This document shows, piece by piece, positions 43,366 through 52,329 of a DNA stretch of 64,000 nt. The notes under the pieces were generated by a model. It saw nothing but the letters and a program-made list of their open reading frames with translations, ran no database searches and was not told where the DNA came from. How positions within the stretch are numbered: the first letter of the stretch is position 1; every line of letters begins with the position of its first letter. A program made the translations under genes and the position numbers. Source of the stretch: Shewanella electrodiphila (lineage in GTDB: Bacteria > Pseudomonadota > Gammaproteobacteria > Enterobacterales > Shewanellaceae); assembly GCF_023283985.1 (NCBI RefSeq), contig NZ_JAKIKU010000001.1:186001-250000 (forward strand), in the 5' to 3' direction.

Positions 43366-46300
43366 TTATTGCTTTCTGGCGATCGTTTGTGTGGGAAAGG
43401 TCACATATTCACCTGGCGCTAAGGTTACGGTTTCTGATTGCAATTGGTTATTAATTTCTATTTGGTAATCACCTGGCACAAGTTGTTCAAAAATAAATAC
43501 CCCATCATATTCCACCCGAGCATGATACTTTGTTTTATCGGCATGAATTAGGGTGACAGAGACACCTTTAGCGGCAACGTCGTTTTCATAATAAACCTCC
43601 CCATCAAGTTCAGCGGTAAATAGAACAGGAAATAGTACTTCGGCCACATTACCTGGGTGCGCTTCGATCATCAAAATACTATTGAGTGGTAATAGAAAAG
43701 GGTCAGGCAGTGAGCGCTCATTGAGAACTAATTTATGGGGTCTTGAGGTTTGAATATGGGTAATTAATAACTGACCATTATCGTCAGTTTCATTATCTGA
43801 GTTGGTGTGACCAGAAAACCTTAGCCCTGCCATCGGTAATTCATTGTCATCAAATTGACCATTATTGTTGTCGTCTTGAAAAGCGACAATTTTAACACTG
43901 CCAGTGTTTAAATGACTGACTCGATCTAGCAACCAAGTATTATCTGCCGAAATAAATAAAGCTGAACTGCTCCATTTAAATTGCGCAAACCAATCACCTT
44001 CAGAGTCATTTTCTATGGTCAGTCTTAAGGTGCTAGAATCGAGAAAATAGGATAGTGAGTTTCTGAACGTGACTTCGGCCTCTGCTAAAGGTTGATAACG
44101 TACTTCAAACTGGTAGTTACTTCTATCTGAAAAGGAAGTGCTCACATTAGAGACTAACTGAGTTAGCTCTGTAGTGGGCAATAAGGCGATATCTGCGTAA
44201 CTTCGCAAGTACCAGTCATCAACCCGTCCCGAAAGAGCTAACCTATTGGCCCACTTTTCATTTTCGACACTATTTTGCCAGCTGAGTTCATTGCTTAAGG
44301 ATAGGTGCTGCAACTGCCCTGCAATCGTCGTTGCAAGATAAAGACTATCATTAGCAACATTTTGGTCCTGCCAACGGCCATTGACTCCCCAGCTCATATT
44401 GGTGTCGCTGATGTTGCCACTGAGGTTTATATTCGCGCGTTGTTTTAGGCGATTATTTTCATTGTCCCAAGACTCAAAATTATCATACTGTGCCCATTCC
44501 GCCTGCCAATCCACCAAACTATTACTGCCTTGGGCGATAATATTGGCAGCCGATCCTGTATCGTTTCCAGTTAGGTTAATTTGCCAGACACTGTTATCAG
44601 TCAGAAAATTTACTGAGACTGTAGGACTAAATAGCCACTTATCTTGTGATATTTGTTGTTCAATTATTGCCACGCCAGCACTGAAGTTATCAGTCACAGC
44701 CCAATTTGCGCTGGCATAGACTTGTTGTAGATCATCTTGTTCTCGCTGCATGACACCGAAATTCATCCCGAAACTGTTAGCTTGCATTTGAGAAGGGTCT
44801 AATAACTTACTGAAAGATTCTGTACGGGTTTCACCATTGGGACCAAAGAAGCGCAGTTGATATTGATTTAAACCAATATAGTAAGGCACTTGTTCAAATC
44901 TGTATTGGCCATTATCTGTCATTCTTTGAACTGAGATTAATCCACCATTTCGATACAATTCAACATCCCAGCCAGGTTCAAGTTCGCCATCGACAACAAG
45001 GTAACGAATATCATCGATAAAGCTATCTCCCGTATTGATAATAACTCCATCACCGGAGCTCGCACTGGAAACTAGCGCTAAATTATGGGAATCAATACTG
45101 CCTAAACGATAGTAATTAACCCAAGTATCGGCCATTTCTTTCTCGATATAGGCGTTGAGGGATTCACCATATTCTGACCACGAATACCCTGCATATGCAC
45201 TATGACCGAGGATATCGGTTCTAGCTTGTATAAAGCCATCAAAACGGACTCTATCAGTGTCAGTTTGTTTGCGTTGAGAAACGCCTAAATCTGCATGTAC
45301 GGCTAAATCGCCTATATTGGCATAACCCGTATCAATGTGGCGTTGGTTAATTGGAACGTTGGCTTTTTTCTGATCATTGAATTGCTGAAACCGTTTTTGA
45401 CGGGCGATTAACTGGCTCAACGGAATCAAGCTATTTTCGGTGATATTGATCAGTTGCCTTGCATTATCAAATGTAATTTCAAGCCCCAACATTTGTTTTA
45501 CGACTGAAAGTTCCAAGTACATATCCCAGTCATCTTTAAATACTGAACTTGGGCTATGATTACACTGACTATTTTGCGCGATATAACGCATTAAACCTTG
45601 GCTTACATCAATACTGTTATCGGATGATAAGTACCAGCCTGTCAGCGTGAGAGGCGCTATTTCAACTTGTAATGGCAGCATTAAGTTGTCTGCAAGAAAC
45701 TGCATGGGTAAATAGATTACGCCGTTATCGTGATAAATAAACATCTCATCACTTAGCCGTTCAGAACCATAGTTAAATTGGGTAACAAGAAACTGCTCTT
45801 CATTGGTTGTTGATTCAGTGTAAGTGCGGTTAATAATATTTGAGCAGGTTTCAAACGAGTTAGTTTCAGCGATGTTGGTGCTAGATTTCACTTCAGTGGT
45901 GATGTCTTTGGGAGCCACTTTATCTACTATGGGATTCGTCGGTGCTGATAGGGTGAGAATATTGGGCTCTTGAGCAACATGGTGCTTTTTATTGGAAATT
46001 GATTCAGTCATCACTTCAGGAGTTGATTGAGATGATATCTGTGGTTTGGCTTGAGCCTTTTCTATGAAAGGTGCAGCCACAGGTGTAGTTACAGACTTAT
46101 GCTTAGAGCTAGAGTTAATGGAACTGATTTTTTGTTGCGGTAAATTTGATTCAGTCTGAGTTTTAATGATTGTTTTGGGAATCTCTGACTTACGAAAAAT
46201 ATGACTTGAAGAGCTCTTTGGTACAACTTCTTTAACTGTTTCATTTATATGCGCAGTTTGATTTGGCAAGGCTGCACTGGCTAAATCAGGTGTTGGTGGA

Positions 46301-46533
46301 TGCTCACTGGCGGTATCGTGAATAGAGGCAGTATCGTGAATATAGGCAGTGTCGCGAATATAAAGAGTATTTTGCTGTGCAGGGATACTTTTTAATGTGG
46401 CTAAAAAAGTGTCAGAATCAGTTTTCCAGGGCATTGATGACTCAAGCCCTGGGTTCACCAGTTCGATATAAAGTAGCAGTATGACTATGGCAAAGGTGTA
46501 CTTTAGTAATCGATTTACATGCTGTAATAGCAT
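43366..46533 (-). CDS. Usher-like outer-membrane assembly protein with TonB-like N-terminal extension
   Basis: 1055 residues. Residues about 11-24 form a hydrophobic helix with no clear cleavage site. Residues 25-225 are a Lys/Ser/Thr/Pro-rich linker with three IHDTA-type repeats, resembling a TonB linker. Residues about 230-385 form a folded domain (FIYHDNGVIYLPMQFLADNL, LELSVVKQMLGLEITFD). Residues about 400-860 are barrel-like strands, interrupted by the usher-type block GWDVELYRNGGLISVQRM...GQYRFEQVPYYIGLNQYQLRF and FFGPNGETR. C-terminal beta domains follow: a DDNNNGQFDDNE calcium-like loop, then a carboxypeptidase-regulatory-like repeat. The flanking chaperone and subunit genes support a role in subunit export. 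Only distantly like FimD/PapC, and the extension is atypical. Confidence 0.68.
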   Translation of the reverse strand: MLLQHVNRLLKYTFAIVILLLYIELVNPGLESSMPWKTDSDTFLATLKSIPAQQNTLYIRDTAYIHDTASIHDTASEHPPTPDLASAALPNQTAHINETVKEVVPKSSSSHIFRKSEIPKTIIKTQTESNLPQQKISSINSSSKHKSVTTPVAAPFIEKAQAKPQISSQSTPEVMTESISNKKHHVAQEPNILTLSAPTNPIVDKVAPKDITTEVKSSTNIAETNSFETCSNIINRTYTESTTNEEQFLVTQFNYGSERLSDEMFIYHDNGVIYLPMQFLADNLMLPLQVEIAPLTLTGWYLSSDNSIDVSQGLMRYIAQNSQCNHSPSSVFKDDWDMYLELSVVKQMLGLEITFDNARQLINITENSLIPLSQLIARQKRFQQFNDQKKANVPINQRHIDTGYANIGDLAVHADLGVSQRKQTDTDRVRFDGFIQARTDILGHSAYAGYSWSEYGESLNAYIEKEMADTWVNYYRLGSIDSHNLALVSSASSGDGVIINTGDSFIDDIRYLVVDGELEPGWDVELYRNGGLISVQRMTDNGQYRFEQVPYYIGLNQYQLRFFGPNGETRTESFSKLLDPSQMQANSFGMNFGVMQREQDDLQQVYASANWAVTDNFSAGVAIIEQQISQDKWLFSPTVSVNFLTDNSVWQINLTGNDTGSAANIIAQGSNSLVDWQAEWAQYDNFESWDNENNRLKQRANINLSGNISDTNMSWGVNGRWQDQNVANDSLYLATTIAGQLQHLSLSNELSWQNSVENEKWANRLALSGRVDDWYLRSYADIALLPTTELTQLVSNVSTSFSDRSNYQFEVRYQPLAEAEVTFRNSLSYFLDSSTLRLTIENDSEGDWFAQFKWSSSALFISADNTWLLDRVSHLNTGSVKIVAFQDDNNNGQFDDNELPMAGLRFSGHTNSDNETDDNGQLLITHIQTSRPHKLVLNERSLPDPFLLPLNSILMIEAHPGNVAEVLFPVLFTAELDGEVYYENDVAAKGVSVTLIHADKTKYHARVEYDGVFIFEQLVPGDYQIEINNQLQSETVTLAPGEYVTFPTQTIARKQ
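46313..46366 (-). repeat. 18-bp tandem repeat in the usher-like gene
   Basis: Three copies (46313-46330, 46331-46348, 46349-46366) of an 18-base unit, plus-strand form GTATCGTGAATATAGGCA. They encode the successive hexapeptides IRDTAY, IHDTAS, IHDTAS in the N-terminal linker. In frame, so copy number can vary without frameshift. Confidence 0.85.
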
Positions 46534-46575
46534 TTATTCTAGTTAATTCTCTATCTATATGATGCCTTTAAAGTA

Positions 46576-47370
46576 CTAGAGCGTTATTTTCTGTTCGATA
46601 GTTTGTGGCTTGAATAATCCGTCATTTTCAACGTATTTAATGACTAAATCAGTGCCAGGTTTAATCTTGTTATTAAGGGTAACCGCAAACGCACGATGGG
46701 TCATTTCAGTATAAATCGCCGCATTTTTTGAGCTACCGATCAATTCATCACTTTTGGCATCAAATACTTCAATATCACCATAACTACTGCGCTCACCTTG
46801 GCGGGCAATAGACACAATAAGCTGTTGCTGCCCTTCAATATCGGATATTTGATGATTAGCGATATTAAGTTGAGCGGTTAATTCGCCTACTCGCATAATG
46901 ACAGGAATAGCGATGCGTAAGTAAGCTGTCACAGATAAGCTTAAACTAACGGTTTTATCGGTAGTTTGCTCGCTACTGGTAGGCGCGAGGGGAATTTGAT
47001 GGAAGACAATATAACTGCGATATTCACCCTGTTTAATGTCTTTTGGCGGTCTCACTGCCAGTCTCACTCGCGTGCCTTGTTCAGGTGTTAAGCTCACTCT
47101 TCTTGGGGAATAACGGGTAAAGCTTGCAAGTGATGTGGTGCTCGTTTCAGAGTCTATGATTTCAAATTCACCAGAAGGTAATAACTGTTTGTCTTCAAGA
47201 TAAATTTCATATCGTGATGTTTGGTTGCTCTTGTTTACTAAAGAAAATACCGCGCTTTTATCTCGTTTGTTATCGAGTTCAACACGGGTAGGTGTCACAA
47301 GAAGATTGGCATGTGCGAAAGAGGTGAGATTAATCACAATCGTGATCAGTAATATTATTTTTAATTTCAT
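46576..47370 (-). CDS. PapD-like periplasmic pilus chaperone
   Basis: 264 residues with a signal peptide (ending FAHA). Immunoglobulin-like domain 1 starts LLVTPTRVELDNKRDKSAVFSLVNKS, and the motif YSPRRVSLTPEQGTRVRLAVRPP holds the strand-F/G region with the basic residues that bind subunit C-termini. GEYRSYIVFHQIP follows, as in fimbrial chaperones of the archaic and alternative types; domain 2 is about 150-264. It should cap DUF4402 subunits in the periplasm until they reach the usher-like protein encoded 42 bases downstream. Confidence 0.88.
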   Translation of the reverse strand: MKLKIILLITIVINLTSFAHANLLVTPTRVELDNKRDKSAVFSLVNKSNQTSRYEIYLEDKQLLPSGEFEIIDSETSTTSLASFTRYSPRRVSLTPEQGTRVRLAVRPPKDIKQGEYRSYIVFHQIPLAPTSSEQTTDKTVSLSLSVTAYLRIAIPVIMRVGELTAQLNIANHQISDIEGQQQLIVSIARQGERSSYGDIEVFDAKSDELIGSSKNAAIYTEMTHRAFAVTLNNKIKPGTDLVIKYVENDGLFKPQTIEQKITL

Positions 47371-47515
47371 GATGTTGCCCAGCTAAATTTACATGCAATA
47401 GTCTGCAATTATTATAATTTTTGTCGTTAGCTTACTTCGAGCTTACTTGAATCTAGATTAACGTATTATTTAAAAATTAATGTTGCGCATTATTGTTAAA
47501 GATTGAGATTAGATC

Positions 47516-47559
47516 AAAATCTCGCGGCGATCCATTCTGAATCTACACCGCGAAATTTT
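47516..47559 (-). terminator. Attenuator-like hairpin between major subunit and chaperone genes
   Basis: AAAAT plus TCGCGG (47516-47527, one mismatch base between) pair with CCGCGA plus ATTTT (47548-47559). It sits 45 bases after the major-subunit stop, with only a short T-run. Partial termination here would raise major-subunit mRNA over chaperone and usher mRNA, as is common in pilus operons. Confidence 0.55.
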
Positions 47560-47604
47560 ACTCACGACTAATCCGTGTTACTCAATAAAGAGGTAATGAT
47601 GAGA

Positions 47605-48072
47605 TTAGTAAGTAACTGAAAGTGTGTAACTTAATCCGTGGGTTCCAGGAGTTGCTGTAGCCGCAAGGATATCTAACGTTCCACCAACATCAACAGCTAA
47701 AGTATTACTTGCAACAGTACCAGTTGCACTAGCAAGTGTTGGAGTGAATGTAACACCTGGAACTGAAGTATCTGCGGCTGAAAGAGAGAGGTTAACGGTT
47801 CCGTCAGCAGCGGTTACAGTGAAAAGCCCTGTATTAGCTGTTGCGCCGCCAGCAACACAAGCTGCACCAGTTACTGCATCTGAATAATCTAAAGCACACT
47901 GGCCATCAGCAGCGATAGATACATCACCAAATTCCATTTCTTCAGTTTCAGCAACAGTAATAGGGTACACAAGTTGGAAGTTTGCAGTACCAGTAGCATC
48001 TTCTGCACCAGCTTGAGTTGAAAGTAGAAGGGTTGATGCGATAAGTGTAGATAATAGTAATTTATGAGTCAT
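47605..48072 (-). CDS. DUF4402-type major subunit (putative pilin)
   Basis: 155 residues from the ATG at 48072, giving a clean signal peptide MTHKLLLSTLIASTLLLST plus QAGA. The mature protein of about 132 residues begins EDATGTANFQLVYPITV. It has MEFGDVSI, a cysteine pair (GQCALDYS, AACVAGG), the central TGLFTVTAADG, then LAVDVGGTLDI and the C-terminal GLSYTLSVTY, the DUF4402 pattern. It is Ala/Thr/Gly-rich and contains no Lys or Arg at all after the signal peptide. First gene of the cluster, separated from the chaperone gene by an attenuator-like hairpin; likely the most abundant product. Confidence 0.85.
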   Translation of the reverse strand: MTHKLLLSTLIASTLLLSTQAGAEDATGTANFQLVYPITVAETEEMEFGDVSIAADGQCALDYSDAVTGAACVAGGATANTGLFTVTAADGTVNLSLSAADTSVPGVTFTPTLASATGTVASNTLAVDVGGTLDILAATATPGTHGLSYTLSVTY

Positions 48073-48704
48073 TTTAGTGTTCCAAGGTAATAATATTATA
48101 GTTTTAGTATGCCCGCATTTTTTGTATGGGTTATTGTCTCTTGTAAACAAGGACTTATTTACTTGGGCAAAATAAAAGTAACAGTATTGAAATATTTTGC
48201 AACACTATTGTTACACTTGTAACCAAGGGTTCTGTTATCGCTAAATCTTCTAAGGTATAACGGATTGAGATTAAAGTTTTCTAATTCATTAGTATTAGAT
48301 ACTGGAAAAATTAATAAGTTACTGAAAATACATATGATCGCTCTCTATAAGATTTAAAGACTCTTATTTTCAACTTTGTTGCTTTAGTAGTAATCAAGGT
48401 CTGTACAGGGTTTGTGGCGGGGTGACAGCAGTGATAAATAAGTGTTTAATTGCTCGTTAAGTGTACAGCTCGTTTTTAATTTGAGTCATTCAGTCAATCG
48501 AAAAGGCTCGATTGGATCGCTTGCGGATCGTTTCTGTGTTGTTGACCTTTTGTAACACCGATGCAATGATGTCATTCAAATACGAGGCGTATTGGTCATT
48601 AATAACTGCTAATTTTAAAGCTTTAAGCTATTTGTTGGTTGTTAATTGGTATTTTTGCATGTTAATTAATTAAGTGACTAATAATAAAAGTAATTTTATA
48701 TACA
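48073..48704. promoter_or_regulatory. Divergent control region of the subunit genes
   Basis: About 630 bases with no gene, between the major subunit (minus) and the third subunit-like gene (plus). It is strongly AT-rich near both starts and holds one marked dyad, CAATCGA-AAAGGC-TCGATTG at 48495-48514, followed at once by an imperfect GATCGC/GCGGATC dyad. Such length and dyads fit a regulated divergent promoter. Confidence 0.5.
48495..48514. promoter_or_regulatory. Operator-like dyad in the subunit divergent region
   Basis: CAATCGA, 6 bases, TCGATTG: a perfect 7-bp inverted repeat, about 190 bases upstream of the plus-strand gene. Regulator unknown. Confidence 0.45.
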
Positions 48705-49211
48705 ATGTGGTTTTATATGATTAAACAAAATCTAATGATAACTTCGAAATTATTGAAGTCTATTTGCATTATTGGTTTGGTTTGTATAACGAAAATGGTA
48801 TCAGCTCAAATCTCTATTACTGAAATTCAGCCAATTACTTTTCCGACGGTATTACAAAATAGCGGTAGTAGTACAACTGTTGTGGTTAACTGGAAGGGAG
48901 CAATTGGCAACTCTACCAATTCTATCTTGCTTGATAATGACTACTCACAAGGCCGATATTACATTACTTCAGACTCGACAGCCCCTATTGATATCAACTT
49001 TATTAGCCTAGCGAACGAACCTCTTATTCAACTTAAAAACTTCAGAGTACGCTATAAAAATGTAACCTACAAAACCTTCCCCATTCTTGGGCTAGAAAAC
49101 CCAGGGGCTGCTGGAGAATATATTGATATTGGAGCCAAGGTTGTTGCCAATAAGAAATCTAGTCAAGGGGCTAAATTTTTACAGTATTCTTTAAGTGTTG
49201 AAGAGCAATAA
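48705..49211 (+). CDS. Third DUF4402-like subunit, divergent
   Basis: Up to 168 residues; three in-frame ATGs (48705, 48717, 48735) are possible and none has a good ribosome site. A signal peptide ends at MVSA-QIS. The mature part repeats the layout of the two DUF4402 proteins across the gap: ISITEIQPITFPTV (for MEFGDV), SQGRYYITSD (for TGLFTVT), GEYIDIGAKVVAN (for VGGTLDI) and LQYSLSVEEQ (for LSYTLSVTY). It lacks cysteines and is rich in Lys/Arg, unlike the major subunit. Possibly an adhesin, tip or anchor subunit, or a diverged paralogue. Confidence 0.68.
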   Translation: MWFYMIKQNLMITSKLLKSICIIGLVCITKMVSAQISITEIQPITFPTVLQNSGSSTTVVVNWKGAIGNSTNSILLDNDYSQGRYYITSDSTAPIDINFISLANEPLIQLKNFRVRYKNVTYKTFPILGLENPGAAGEYIDIGAKVVANKKSSQGAKFLQYSLSVEEQ

Positions 49212-49236
49212 GCCCTCATCGTGAAATAGATGTTTA

Positions 49237-49264
49237 GGTTTTAGGTTTTAGGTTTTAGGTTTTA
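49237..49264. repeat. GGTTTTA heptamer repeat, four copies
   Basis: Four perfect tandem copies of GGTTTTA with a partial unit on each side, between the third subunit-like gene and the shared terminator. Non-coding. Confidence 0.9.
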
Positions 49265-49284
49265 GTTAAACCCAGGTTTAGAAC

Positions 49285-49332
49285 AAAAAAAGGCTATCAA
49301 CCACTAGTAATAACATAGGTTGATAGCCTTTT
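49285..49332 (-). terminator. Terminator of valS (also usable by the convergent gene)
   Basis: AAAAGGCTATCAACC and GGTTGATAGCCTTTT form a perfect 15-bp stem with a 15-base loop. On the minus strand it ends in seven T, 24 bases past the valS stop. Confidence 0.9.
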
Positions 49333-49355
49333 ATTTCAGTTTTTTATGCCGTTAG

Positions 49356-52271
49356 TTAGCTTTCTAATTTCGCTAATTCAGCTTTCTGTTCAGTTAGCTT
49401 TTCAATATCGCGTTGATACTCAGCTTGCTTAGCACGTTCTTTCTCAATAACGGCAGCAGGTGCTTTCGCCACAAAACCTTGGTTAGATAACTTGCCTTCG
49501 ATACGTTTAAACTCACCAGCGGCTTTTTCAAGTAGTTTGTCGATACGGGCGACTTCTTTAGCCACATCAATCAAACCAGCCATTGGGATTAATAACTCCA
49601 TGTCGCCTACTAGCTGTGTCGTCGACATTGGCGCAGTTTCACCGTCAGCTAAGATGGTCATAGTGTCTAGTTTAGCCAAAGTCTTGAAGAACGTTTGGTT
49701 GGCTTCAAGGCGAGCTTTATCCTGTTCACTTACACCACGCAGTAGAGCATTGAGTGGTTTAGAAGGGGCAATGTTAAGCTCTGCACGAATATTACGTACT
49801 GCAGTAATGACCTGCTTAACCCACTCTAAATCTTCCATCGCTTGTGCATCAACTTTAGCTGCATCAAACTCAGGGAACTCGGCTAGCATTAACGTGTCAC
49901 CTTCAACCCCAGCAAGTGGTTTAACACGTTGCCAGATGGTTTCTGTAAGGTATGGCATCATTGGGTGCATTAAGCGCTGCATTTTCTCTAATACTGTGAC
50001 TAATGTATGGCGAGTACCACGAAGCTGCGCTTCGTTGCCACTTTGCATCACAGGTTTAGTTAGCTCTAAGTACCAGTCACAGAATTGGTTCCAAGTGAAC
50101 TCATAAATAGTGTTAGCTGCTAAGTCAAAGCGGTAGTTAGCCATATGATCGTCGTAGGCTTTAACGGTTTGATTAAACAAACCAATAATCCAACGGTCAG
50201 CAAGCGACAGTTCCATTTCACCAGGCTTGCCATCAACAAGCAATTGACCACAATCTAATGCTTCGCCAATAGCGTCTTCATCAGCACCTTCAGTTTGCAC
50301 TTCAGTGTTCATTAACACGTAACGTGATGCATTCCAGATCTTGTTACAGAAGCTACGGTAACCATCAAGACGTTTCATGTCCCAGTTGATGTCACGGCCA
50401 GTCGATGCCATAGACGCAAGCGTAAAACGCAGTGCATCAGTACCATGTGCTTCGATACCTTCGCTGAATTCTTTACGAGTACTTTTCTCAATTTTGGCGG
50501 CCATTTTAGGCTGCATCATGTTGCCAGTACGCTTTTCAACTAATGATTCTAAGTCAATGCCATCAATCATATCTAAAGGATCAAGGACGTTACCTTTAGA
50601 CTTAGACATCTTATTACCGGCTTCATCACGGATAAGACCTGTGACGTAAACCGTTTTGAAAGGCACTTGTGGTTTGCCGTTTTCATCTTTAATGAAATGC
50701 ATGGTCATCATGATCATGCGGGCAACCCAGAAGAAGATAATATCAAAACCAGTGACCAACACATCTGTTGGGTGGAATGCTTTTAGCTCTTCAGTGTTTT
50801 TCGGCCAGCCTAAGGTTGAGAATGTCCATAACGCTGAGCTAAACCATGTATCTAATACATCGTTGTCTTGGCGCAGTACTACTGATTCATCAAGATTATG
50901 TTTAGCGCGAACTTCTGCTTCGTCACGTCCTACATAGACTTTACCTGACTCGTCGTACCATGCTGGGATACGGTGACCCCACCAAAGTTGGCGTGAAATA
51001 CACCAGTCTTGAATATCACGCATCCAAGAGTTGTACATGTTCTCGTATTGCTGAGGAACGAACTTAATGTCGCCATTATCAACAGCTTCCATGGCTGTTT
51101 TAGCCATTGGTGCAACTGATACATACCATTGGTCAGTCAGTAATGGCTCAATGACCACACCTGAGCGATCGCCATATGGAACTTTTAGTCCATGTGGGTC
51201 GATTTTGCCCAACAGACCTAGGGTATCAAACTCTTCAACAATCGCTTTACGTGCAGCAAAACGTTCTAAACCTGCGTAACGCTCAGGTAAGCTGTTATCT
51301 AATTCGTTATTTGCTGTGCCATCAGTATTAACCACTTCAGCTGAGCTACGAATGTCAGCATTAATCGTTAAGATGTTGAACATTGGCAATGCGTGACGCT
51401 TACCGACTTCGTAATCGTTAAAGTCATGAGCAGGGGTGATCTTCACACAACCGGTACCAAACTCTATATCAACATAATCATCAGCGACGATTGGGATAAG
51501 GCGGTTTACGATAGGCAGTAAGATGAATTTACCAATCAATGACTGGTAACGTTCGTCATCAGGATGAACCGCAACAGCACTATCACCTAACATGGTTTCT
51601 GGACGTGTTGTAGCCACTTCTAAGTAGTCTTTACCATCGCTAGTTAATGCGCCATCAGCAAGCGGGTAGCGGAAATGCCACATGCTGCCTTGCTTTTCTT
51701 TGTTCTCAACTTCGAGATCAGAAATTGCGGTGTGCAGCTTTGGATCCCAGTTAACTAGGCGCTTACCACGGTAAATCAATTCGTCATCATATAAGCGAAC
51801 AAACACTTCTTGTACCGCTTCCGACATGCCTTCATCCATTGTGAAGCGCTCTCGTTCCCAATCAACAGATGCGCCTAAACGACGTAGCTGCTTGGTGATG
51901 GTGCCACCAGATTCGTTTTTCCAATCCCAGATACGCTCGATGAAGTTATCACGTCCTAAGTCATGACGACCTAAACCTTCTTCAGCAAAGACCTTACGCT
52001 CAACCAGCATTTGGGTGGCGATACCTGCGTGGTCGGTGCCCACTTGCCAAAGGGTGTTTTTGCCTTTCATGCGTTGGTAACGCGTCAACGTATCCATGAT
52101 GGTGTCTTGAAATGCATGACCCATGTGCAAACTACCCGTCACATTTGGTGGCGGGATCATGATGCAATAATTACCTTTTGACTCATCGCCATGTGGTTTG
52201 AAGTAGCCTTGCTCTTCCCAGTTTTGGTAAAGAGATTGCTCTATTGACTGCGGGTTATATGTTTTTTCCAT
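49356..52271 (-). CDS. valS: Valine-tRNA ligase
   Basis: 971 residues (E. coli 951). It charges tRNA-Val in the cytosol. Class I motifs are present: [13 protein letters not shown] (HIGH box at 49-52) and [11 protein letters not shown] (KMSKS). The editing (CP1) domain lies between, with [10 protein letters not shown] and the [12 protein letters not shown] block. The anticodon-binding helical domain and the C-terminal coiled coil ([16 protein letters not shown] onward) complete the protein. It follows holC by 58 bases, the usual pepA-holC-valS order. Confidence 0.98.
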   Translation of the reverse strand: MEKTYNPQSIEQSLYQNWEEQGYFKPHGDESKGNYCIMIPPPNVTGSLHMGHAFQDTIMDTLTRYQRMKGKNTLWQVGTDHAGIATQMLVERKVFAEEGLGRHDLGRDNFIERIWDWKNESGGTITKQLRRLGASVDWERERFTMDEGMSEAVQEVFVRLYDDELIYRGKRLVNWDPKLHTAISDLEVENKEKQGSMWHFRYPLADGALTSDGKDYLEVATTRPETMLGDSAVAVHPDDERYQSLIGKFILLPIVNRLIPIVADDYVDIEFGTGCVKITPAHDFNDYEVGKRHALPMFNILTINADIRSSAEVVNTDGTANNELDNSLPERYAGLERFAARKAIVEEFDTLGLLGKIDPHGLKVPYGDRSGVVIEPLLTDQWYVSVAPMAKTAMEAVDNGDIKFVPQQYENMYNSWMRDIQDWCISRQLWWGHRIPAWYDESGKVYVGRDEAEVRAKHNLDESVVLRQDNDVLDTWFSSALWTFSTLGWPKNTEELKAFHPTDVLVTGFDIIFFWVARMIMMTMHFIKDENGKPQVPFKTVYVTGLIRDEAGNKMSKSKGNVLDPLDMIDGIDLESLVEKRTGNMMQPKMAAKIEKSTRKEFSEGIEAHGTDALRFTLASMASTGRDINWDMKRLDGYRSFCNKIWNASRYVLMNTEVQTEGADEDAIGEALDCGQLLVDGKPGEMELSLADRWIIGLFNQTVKAYDDHMANYRFDLAANTIYEFTWNQFCDWYLELTKPVMQSGNEAQLRGTRHTLVTVLEKMQRLMHPMMPYLTETIWQRVKPLAGVEGDTLMLAEFPEFDAAKVDAQAMEDLEWVKQVITAVRNIRAELNIAPSKPLNALLRGVSEQDKARLEANQTFFKTLAKLDTMTILADGETAPMSTTQLVGDMELLIPMAGLIDVAKEVARIDKLLEKAAGEFKRIEGKLSNQGFVAKAPAAVIEKERAKQAEYQRDIEKLTEQKAELAKLES

Positions 52272-52329
52272 GGGATTTTTGTTTTCTCAATCTAAATTAA
52301 TAGTTGGTATTGTTAACGAATCAGCTGAC

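Noticed and set aside
49492..50106. 204-codon plus-strand frame opposite valS
   Set aside because: Antisense shadow of a highly conserved gene; Ser/Arg-rich composition typical of such frames and no ribosome site.
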